DNA of 11,025 nucleotides from CAZQWJ01 sp964597265 (GTDB taxonomy: Bacteria > Patescibacteriota > 4484-211 > JAGQKX01): the NCBI GenBank assembly GCA_964597265.1, contig CAZQWJ010000030.1, positions 1 through 11,025 of the forward strand. Direction: 5' to 3'. Below the pieces are notes generated by a model that worked only from the letters and a program-made list of their open reading frames with translations, did not search any database and had not been told where the DNA came from. Shown one piece after another: positions 5,953 to 11,025 of the stretch. Numbering within the stretch: the stretch's first letter is position 1; every line of letters starts with the position of its first letter. The position numbers and the translations under genes were made by a program.

Positions 5953-7261
5953 CCCTACCATTTATGAATGCACGGCGTGCGGGGAACAGTCGCCTCGCTG
6001 GTCTGGCCGTTGTTTTAATTGTGGTGCCTGGAATACGCTTGTTGAAAAACAGATAACACCCACAGCAACGACTTCACGTCCAGTTTCTCCACTTACATTA
6101 GTTTCCCTTACTCAAGCAGGAAAAAAAGACACGCAGCGTGTACAGACCGCGTTTGCGGGGTTTGATCGTGTGCTGGGTGGGGGACTTGTAGCAGGTAGTG
6201 TTATTTTGTTAGGCGGCGAGCCGGGCAGTGGTAAGAGCACGCTCCTATTACAGTACGCTGACGCAGTTGCAGAGCACGGGGTAGTGTACTACCTATCGGG
6301 TGAAGAATCCGTGGACCAGATTCTTTTGCGGGCAGAACGACTTAATCTCAAAAATAAGCAGAATGTATTTATCAGTACGATTTCGTTTATTGAGGAATAT
6401 TTTGACAAATTTGACACCGAGCAGACCAAGCCGATCTTGGTAATTGTAGACTCTATCCAAACAGTGCAAGATGCCCAAAGCACAACGCGAGTGGGGAGTG
6501 TTGGGCAGGTGCAGACTGTAGTAGATCAATTAGTATCGTTTGCCAAAACCAACACGGTGAGCACCATATTGGTTGGTCATGTAACCAAAGAAGGGAATCT
6601 GGCAGGGCCCAAGACAGTCGAACATTTGGTTGATGTGGTGCTGTATCTCGAGGGAGATGGAGAGAAAAAATTGATCAGAAGCGTCAAAAATCGTTTTGGT
6701 TCAATCAATGAGCTTGCCTTGTTTAATTTCGATCAGGGATATTTTGAAGAAACCCAGCCGTCATTTTTGGCACGCGACAAAGATGCTGACCCCACCGATC
6801 GAAACGGGGCTGTCGCAACCATTATCCGAGAGGGTGGGCGATATTTGCCTCTGGAAATTCAGAGTCTTGTTGTACAATCATATCAGCAGGCACCTCGACG
6901 GGTGGTAAACGGGTACGATTACAATCGGCTGCTGTTGCTCATTGGCATTCTGGAAAAACACACCGGTTCTGCATTTTACCGTTATGATGTATATGTCAAT
7001 GTTTCAGAAGGTATTCGGATTTATGAACCTGCCGCAGATTTGGCTATCTGTGTCGCATTACTGTCAAGTTTATACAAGATTTCTTTGCCATCGGACGTTG
7101 TGGTGTGGGGTGAGGTCAGTTTGTTAGGCGAGATACTTGGCGTGCCTCATCAAGACCAGCGTGTCAAAGAAGCCCGACATCATGGTTTTGCTACCTACAT
7201 TACGCCTCAGGAAGTCAAGACAATTAAAGCCGTCAAACAGCAGCTGACACGCAAAAAATAG
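5939..7261 (+). CDS. radA: DNA repair protein RadA (Sms)
   Basis: The 440-residue protein has the full RadA layout. An N-terminal four-cysteine zinc finger is formed by C11, C14, C25 and C28. A RecA-type ATPase follows, with Walker A GGEPGSGKST (92-101) and Walker B ILVIVD (166-171). The RadA signature KNRFG is at 250-254. A Lon-protease-like C-terminal domain (about 290-440) contains the EPAADLAI segment and lacks a clear protease dyad, as in other RadA proteins. RadA is a cytosolic helicase-like motor that drives branch migration of recombination intermediates, acting with RecA. Length is near the usual 450-460. The start at 5939 lies inside the S1 gene and has no clear Shine-Dalgarno, so translational coupling is likely. 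The PIN/TRAM gene follows after one base. Confidence 0.97.
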   Translation: MAKNNPTIYECTACGEQSPRWSGRCFNCGAWNTLVEKQITPTATTSRPVSPLTLVSLTQAGKKDTQRVQTAFAGFDRVLGGGLVAGSVILLGGEPGSGKSTLLLQYADAVAEHGVVYYLSGEESVDQILLRAERLNLKNKQNVFISTISFIEEYFDKFDTEQTKPILVIVDSIQTVQDAQSTTRVGSVGQVQTVVDQLVSFAKTNTVSTILVGHVTKEGNLAGPKTVEHLVDVVLYLEGDGEKKLIRSVKNRFGSINELALFNFDQGYFEETQPSFLARDKDADPTDRNGAVATIIREGGRYLPLEIQSLVVQSYQQAPRRVVNGYDYNRLLLLIGILEKHTGSAFYRYDVYVNVSEGIRIYEPAADLAICVALLSSLYKISLPSDVVVWGEVSLLGEILGVPHQDQRVKEARHHGFATYITPQEVKTIKAVKQQLTRKK

Positions 7262-7262
7262 T

Positions 7263-8171
7263 ATGAAATTCATCCAAGATACCCTCCGATCATTCACCAA
7301 CAAGATCTCTCTTTCAACAGTCATTGTGGTAACGAGTGGGTTGATTCTTGGTTCCACCGTGGGAACATTGCTCTCCATCCCCATAAATCGCATTGAGTGG
7401 GAGTTTGCCGGAACGCTCTCATTGGTTTTGACTGTTATTTTCACCGTAAGTTTTACGGCCCTTTTTTACTTTCGCAAAGATACGCTGATTGCGTCGTTTA
7501 ATGCATACTGGCCATTTGACGCCAATAGAAACCAGCAGAAGAAAAAGAAAAAGGTAGCTCGCAAAATGGTACCGTTACCTGCGTTGCTGCTTGATAGTTC
7601 GGCGATTATTGATGGGCGGATTGCAGATATTATCCGCACGGGTTTTGTTCAGGGTGAGCTGATTATAACCACTGATATTTTGTCCGAGATCAAACGCATT
7701 GCTGACTCAAAAGATCCTCTCAAAAAACAACGGGGACGCAGAGCATTGGATATCCTAGAGGAAATGAAAAAAGGAAAGTATCTGTCGTTTAGGATTTTGA
7801 AAGTAGCAAATCAAGGTCATGAGGGTTTGGATGTGGACGACCGGCTCGTTGCAGTGGCTGCAGAATTGAAGGGTAAAATCCTTACGACTGACTATAACCT
7901 TCACAAAAAAGCAAAGATTATGGGAATTACTGTACTCAATATTAACGAACTGGCCAATATGGTCAAGACTATTGTCCTTCCCGGAGAGAAATTAATGGTA
8001 GATGTTATCCAGGAGGGCAAGAGCAATGGGCAGGGGATAGGGTATCTTCCTGACGGAACAATGATTGTAGTAGAAGAAGGGGTTGACTTGATTGGACAGA
8101 CAGTTGAGGTTGAAGTTTCGCGCCTTCTACAAACCGACGCAGGTAAGATGATTTTCTCCAAACCTGTATAA
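7263..8171 (+). CDS. yacL: membrane-anchored PIN/TRAM protein, YacL family
   Basis: This 302-residue protein starts with two predicted membrane helices (about 16-38 and 48-70) and a lysine-rich linker (QQKKKKKVARK, 91-101). A PIN ribonuclease fold follows with its acidic residues: D111 in LLLDSSAIIDGRI, E142 in SEIKRIAD, D190/D192/D193 in GLDVDDRL, and D210 in LTTDYNL. The C-terminal part (about 233-295) is a TRAM domain, a small RNA-binding barrel, with the GQGIGYLPDGTMIVVEEG segment. This is the architecture of Bacillus YacL, and yacL is also near radA there (radA-disA-yacL). A membrane-bound ribonuclease role is plausible, but the substrate is unknown. The start is one base after the radA stop with no good ribosome site, so coupling is likely. 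Confidence 0.92.
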   Translation: MKFIQDTLRSFTNKISLSTVIVVTSGLILGSTVGTLLSIPINRIEWEFAGTLSLVLTVIFTVSFTALFYFRKDTLIASFNAYWPFDANRNQQKKKKKVARKMVPLPALLLDSSAIIDGRIADIIRTGFVQGELIITTDILSEIKRIADSKDPLKKQRGRRALDILEEMKKGKYLSFRILKVANQGHEGLDVDDRLVAVAAELKGKILTTDYNLHKKAKIMGITVLNINELANMVKTIVLPGEKLMVDVIQEGKSNGQGIGYLPDGTMIVVEEGVDLIGQTVEVEVSRLLQTDAGKMIFSKPV

Positions 8172-8195
8172 AGAGTGGACCTTCTCCCGACACGC

Positions 8196-8225
8196 TTGAC
8201 ATTAACTATAGGCTTGTGCTATATA
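8196..8225 (+). promoter_or_regulatory. promoter P1 upstream of rho
   Basis: TTGACA (8196-8201) and TATATA (8220-8225) are 18 bases apart, and TGC sits directly before the -10 box, giving an extended -10. Transcription would begin near 8232, leaving a leader of about 190 nt before rho. Confidence 0.7.
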
Positions 8226-8245
8226 CTTAGACACGTGTACTCTTA

Positions 8246-8310
8246 TATTAGAGGGATGTATGTAGAAGCGTGTAGGGGCAGTGCACGGTTCTGTCGTACT
8301 CCCTCTAATA
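8246..8310 (+). ncRNA. structured leader element upstream of rho
   Basis: TATTAGAGGGA (8246-8256) pairs perfectly with TCCCTCTAATA (8300-8310), and GTA (8258-8260) with TAC (8297-8299) extends the stem past one bulge. Inside, AGAAGCGTG pairs with CACGGTTCT with one mismatch. The whole 65 nt lies downstream of promoter P1 and upstream of P2, so only the P1 transcript carries it. No T-run follows. It could be a cis-regulatory RNA for rho; the family is not one I recognise. Confidence 0.5.
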
Positions 8311-8334
8311 GAGGAGTAGACATCACAGTTGACT

Positions 8335-8362
8335 TTGACAAACGATTACGTTACAGTATACA
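8335..8362 (+). promoter_or_regulatory. promoter P2 upstream of rho
   Basis: TTGACA (8335-8340) and TATACA (8357-8362) are spaced by 16 bases. Transcription would begin near 8369, giving a leader of about 55 nt that omits the 8246-8310 stem-loop. Confidence 0.65.
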
Positions 8363-8422
8363 CACTACATTGTATTTCCCCGCGGCCTACTTCTTCTGGG
8401 GTGATACCACGTTATCATATAC

Positions 8423-9604
8423 ATGCCTGAACAGCTAGAAAATCAGACGCCTGTGTCTGGACAATCCATTGACGAGAATAATAATGGGAATGGAGATATG
8501 AAAACCGTTGAGGGTACACTTGATATTTTGCCTGACTATGGTTTTTTGCGCCGTGGCGGCGTGCGTCCATCGCATGATGACGTATATATTTCGGGTTCTC
8601 AAATCCGCCGGTTCCGCTTGCGTATGGGTGATGTAGTCCAGGGAGGCGCTCGCCCTCCAAAAGAAGGGGAAAAGTATTGGGGTTTACTAAAAATAGACAA
8701 GGTCAACGGCCTTAATCCAGAGGAAGCAATCGACCGTCCGGTGTTTGAACGTTTGACCCCGATTTTTCCTCTCGAGCGTTTCAAACTAGAAACCGACGCA
8801 AAAATATTATCAACCCGTCTGATAGACTTAGTAGCGCCTGTTGGCAAAGGTCAACGAGCTATGATAGTTTCTCCGCCAAAATCAGGTAAGACCACATTAC
8901 TCAAAGATATAGCCCATGGAATAAGCAAAAACCACCCCGAGGTAGAACTTATGGTCATCTTGATTGGCGAGCGTCCAGAAGAGGTCACTGATCTGAGCCG
9001 CAGCGTCAAAGGCCAAGTTATTGCAAGCAACTTTGACGAATCGCCAAGCGATCAAGTGACAGTCGCGGATCTTGGCCTGGAGCGGGCAAAACGCATGGTC
9101 GAAAGCGGCAAGGATGTTGTAGTACTGGTCGACTCTATTACCCGGCTTGCCCGGGCACACAACCTGCACGTGCCTCCATCCGGACGGACGTTGTCGGGAG
9201 GTTTTGATCCTGCTGCGTTGTTCCCGCCAAAACGATTCTTTGGTGCTGCGCGTAACATAGAAGAGGGTGGGTCGTTGACTATTATTGCAACCGCATTGGT
9301 GGATACCGGTTCTCGTATGGATGACCTCATTTATGAGGAATTCAAAGGCACCGGCAATATGGAACTCCACCTAGATCGCAAGCTAGCGGAGCGTTGGATA
9401 TTCCCAGCGATTGATATCTCCCGATCAGGCACTCGCAAACAGGAACTACTTTTTAGTGAAGAAGATTTTGAAAAGATTGTTAAGATGCGCAGGATGGTTG
9501 ATACTCTGGGCGAAGGTCCTGAGACGACAGAATTGCTTCTGGATAGGCTCAAAAAGACCGACTCCAATGAAGACTTCCTCACAACCCTTCACGAAAGGCT
9601 TTAA
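8423..9604 (+). CDS. rho: transcription termination factor Rho
   Basis: The 393-residue protein is a hexameric RNA helicase that ends transcription. The primary RNA-binding domain (about 28-105) has the RNP motif YGFLR (39-43) and the VYISGSQIRRFRLRMGD segment. The ATPase core has Walker A PPKSGKTT (151-158), the catalytic glutamate E183 in GERPEEVTD, Walker B VVVLVD (232-237) and the SITRLARA segment (238-245). The Q loop PPSGRTLSGG and the R-loop region KGTGNMELHLDR (308-319) follow. The N-terminal helical domain of E. coli Rho is missing; residues 1-28 are acidic, Asn-rich and probably disordered. Gly182 stands where E. coli has Asp210. No good Shine-Dalgarno precedes ATG 8423. Met26 is an alternative start that would remove the disordered tail. 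The gene has two promoters and a structured leader. Confidence 0.97.
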   Translation: MPEQLENQTPVSGQSIDENNNGNGDMKTVEGTLDILPDYGFLRRGGVRPSHDDVYISGSQIRRFRLRMGDVVQGGARPPKEGEKYWGLLKIDKVNGLNPEEAIDRPVFERLTPIFPLERFKLETDAKILSTRLIDLVAPVGKGQRAMIVSPPKSGKTTLLKDIAHGISKNHPEVELMVILIGERPEEVTDLSRSVKGQVIASNFDESPSDQVTVADLGLERAKRMVESGKDVVVLVDSITRLARAHNLHVPPSGRTLSGGFDPAALFPPKRFFGAARNIEEGGSLTIIATALVDTGSRMDDLIYEEFKGTGNMELHLDRKLAERWIFPAIDISRSGTRKQELLFSEEDFEKIVKMRRMVDTLGEGPETTELLLDRLKKTDSNEDFLTTLHERL

Positions 9605-9620
9605 TCCATCTGTTGTCAAT

Positions 9621-9649
9621 TTGAAAACAGCTTTTGTTTGGTGTACACT
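9621..9649 (+). promoter_or_regulatory. promoter of the M23 peptidase gene
   Basis: TTGAAA (9621-9626) and TACACT (9644-9649) are exactly 17 bases apart. Transcription would start near 9656, giving a leader of about 25 nt that consists mostly of the ribosome site. This supports separate transcription from rho, which ends at 9604. Confidence 0.6.
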
Positions 9650-9679
9650 TAGCATGGTTTCTTGGAGGAGACATCTATT

Positions 9680-10834
9680 ATGGATATACCGTTACACCCC
9701 CTGTATGGGGGTTTTCTACACGAAATCTTACTCTTTTTCACTACCTTGGCGGGTCGTTTGATTGATTATACGGCCATAATTCGCCATATTTTTGGTATTT
9801 CTTCTCGAAACGCCAATTTTTCTATACAGCGTAGTAAAAAGGCAGTTTTGCGCCTTCTGATGCGTCGCCAAGGGTCATTTAACTCGCATCCCAGGGTTAC
9901 CATGGCTACAGTATCTGTTGGGGTATTTTTGGCTCTTGTACCGCTTAATGTTGACATTCAGGCTGAGCAAGGATTGCTAGACATGGGAGATCAGGTTACA
10001 AAGGCTGCTGTAGAGCCGTCAGGGTTGATCGCATCTGCTCGCGTAGCCATAAGTGATGAGGAGAATCTGCCGAGCATTAATGAGGTAGTAACGCACATTA
10101 TTGAGCCAGGGGACACCTTAAGTGGCCTGTCTCAGCAGTATCTCGTGCCGTCTGACGCTATTGCGTATGTCAATAATATTTCGGTCAATACATTGCTGCG
10201 CCCGGGAGACACATTGACTATTCCACCTATTCAGGGGTTGACGCACAAGGTTGCCGCGGGTGAGACTGTTGCCACCATTGCGCAAAAATACAATGTTTCT
10301 CCGCAAACAATTGTTGATGCTAATGTTCTCAAGCCACCATTTAATATTTTTGGCGGGGATGTGCTGGTGATTCCGGGTGGGGAAGTGCCCAAACCAGCAC
10401 CTGTACAGCCTGTTTTGGCGGCTGCTCAAGTGGCACCTCCAGTTTCCGGTGGATTGTCGCTGCAAACAGTGGCTGGTTCCGGAGGCTACATTATGCCAAC
10501 CGGCGGCAAAATCACCCAATATGCAAGTTATTACCACATGGCGTTGGACATCGCCCGTGGGTGTGGGGATGAGATTTGGGCCGCACAATCGGGTACTGTG
10601 GCGTATTCGGGTTGGCGAGCGGGCGGGTATGGATTTATGGTAGAGATAAATCACTCGGATGGCCGTGTATCCCAGTATGCCCACATGTCGCGTACAGCGG
10701 TATCCGTTGGCCAGGCCATAGGCCAAGGTCAGGTTATCGGATATACTGGCGCAACAGGTATTGCCTACGGCTGTCATCTACACTTTGTCGTCCAATCTGG
10801 CGGTCGCGCCATCAATCCTCTGGATGTTTTGTAA
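9680..10834 (+). CDS. LysM/M23 peptidoglycan endopeptidase
   Basis: With the start at ATG 9680 the protein has 384 residues. GGAGGAG (9664-9670) lies nine bases upstream; an earlier in-frame TTG at 9662 overlaps that site and is rejected. The N-terminus has a hydrophobic stretch (about 10-40), a basic segment (43-72) and a likely membrane helix (about 73-90). Two LysM domains follow (about 138-183 and 188-233), each with a GDTL or GETV start, and bind the glycan strands of peptidoglycan. After a Pro/Ala-rich linker the M23 domain (about 268-384) carries zinc ligands H286 and D290 (HMALD) and H368 (HLHF), with H335 (YAHMS) and H366 as the catalytic histidines. All key residues are present, so it should be an active cell-wall hydrolase outside the membrane, working in growth or division. 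Confidence 0.93.
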   Translation: MDIPLHPLYGGFLHEILLFFTTLAGRLIDYTAIIRHIFGISSRNANFSIQRSKKAVLRLLMRRQGSFNSHPRVTMATVSVGVFLALVPLNVDIQAEQGLLDMGDQVTKAAVEPSGLIASARVAISDEENLPSINEVVTHIIEPGDTLSGLSQQYLVPSDAIAYVNNISVNTLLRPGDTLTIPPIQGLTHKVAAGETVATIAQKYNVSPQTIVDANVLKPPFNIFGGDVLVIPGGEVPKPAPVQPVLAAAQVAPPVSGGLSLQTVAGSGGYIMPTGGKITQYASYYHMALDIARGCGDEIWAAQSGTVAYSGWRAGGYGFMVEINHSDGRVSQYAHMSRTAVSVGQAIGQGQVIGYTGATGIAYGCHLHFVVQSGGRAINPLDVL

Positions 10835-10883
10835 GTATCCCTTTTAGAGTTATACATTTTCACTGTTTCATTTGAAGACCTTT

Positions 10884-10924
10884 GAGGGAGGCTCCCTTAT
10901 TGTTTGAAGGAGTGTCCTTTTTAT
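10884..10924 (+). terminator. tandem terminator hairpins after the M23 gene
   Basis: GAGGGA (10884-10889) pairs with TCCCTT (10893-10898). A second hairpin, AAGGA (10907-10911) with TCCTT (10915-10919), runs into TTTTT and then an A/T-rich stretch. The second has the form of a short intrinsic terminator. It lies about 70 bases after the M23 stop and just before the next promoter. Confidence 0.6.
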
Positions 10925-10941
10925 TATATACCCCATAGTAC

Positions 10942-10970
10942 TTGACAGTGGGTACAACCCATAGTATAAT
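10942..10970 (+). promoter_or_regulatory. consensus promoter with operator-like repeats
   Basis: TTGACA (10942-10947) and TATAAT (10965-10970) are a perfect sigma-70 pair with a 17-base spacer. Within the spacer TGGGT and ACCCA form a 13-base inverted repeat (10949-10961). CCCATAGTA also occurs twice, at 10932-10940 and 10958-10966. Transcription would start near 10977. No gene begins before the right edge, so its target lies outside. Confidence 0.8.
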
Positions 10971-11025
10971 TATCTTGTTAACAACACAGCAGCTTTCCTA
11001 CCGAGCTATTTTTAACCTTCATACC

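Noticed and set aside
8175..8438. An 87-codon open frame between the PIN/TRAM gene and rho
   Set aside because: It covers both rho promoters and the leader stem-loop, has no ribosome site and shows no protein features.
9610..9638. Terminator for rho: CTGTT with AACAG followed by TTTTG
   Set aside because: The stem is only 5 bp with a large loop, and the sequence overlaps the better-supported promoter of the M23 gene.
9662..9679. TTG at 9662 as the start of the M23 gene
   Set aside because: It overlaps the GGAGGAG ribosome site that is correctly spaced for ATG 9680.
4900..10834. Use of a reassigned UGA codon, known in some CPR lineages
   Set aside because: All five proteins read through without in-frame TGA and end in TAA or TAG at expected lengths, so the standard bacterial code suffices.

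Overview
The window holds the 3' part of an rRNA operon followed by housekeeping genes, all on the + strand. The order is 16S 3' tail, spacer with tRNA-Ala(UGC), 23S rRNA, 5S rRNA, a four-domain S1 protein, radA, a YacL-type PIN/TRAM protein, rho, and a LysM/M23 envelope hydrolase. It is bacterial. A 23S gene swollen by several inserts, small compact proteins, a short-N-terminus Rho and terse spacing fit a Patescibacteria/CPR lineage. This assignment is inference: no marker here fixes the phylum. No reading frame needs a non-standard stop, and all five proteins end in TAA or TAG.

Positions 1-950 are the 16S tail and internal transcribed spacer. The spacer carries several strong hairpins, the tRNA-Ala gene (506-581, with the G3:U70 identity pair and an encoded CCA), and the 5' arm of a near-perfect 23S processing stem (878-900 with 4474-4496). 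Positions 951-4415 are the 23S gene, delimited by its terminal helix (951-964 with 4402-4415). It is 3465 nt long, about 560 nt more than usual. Almost all the excess is explained by five inserts. Four (2143-2285, 2344-2490, 2907-3050, 3722-3840) belong to one sequence family: a small triloop hairpin, a long A/U-rich purine/pyrimidine stem, and another small triloop hairpin. A fifth copy of the long stem sits in the 23S-5S spacer (4498-4598). The remaining insert (4286-4380) is a different element made of 7-nt repeats; a second heptad array lies just after the 5S gene (4741-4838). Removing the inserts leaves about 2.8 kb, close to a normal 23S.

Positions 4836-8171 hold a compact operon: S1 protein, radA overlapping it by 14 nt, and the PIN/TRAM gene 1 nt after radA. 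The radA-yacL adjacency resembles the Firmicutes radA-disA-yacL order without disA. Positions 8172-8422 are a non-coding leader with two good tandem promoters and a long stem-loop in front of rho. The M23 gene has its own promoter and a strong Shine-Dalgarno, and is followed by tandem terminator hairpins. A consensus promoter with an embedded inverted repeat (10942-10970) points to a gene beyond the right edge.

The most notable content is the repeat family colonising the 23S gene. Two copies bracket the GTPase-associated centre so closely that removing both would free it as a 58-nt RNA, and each copy carries small end hairpins that would cap the rRNA ends left by excision. That the inserts are excised is a hypothesis, not something the DNA shows.
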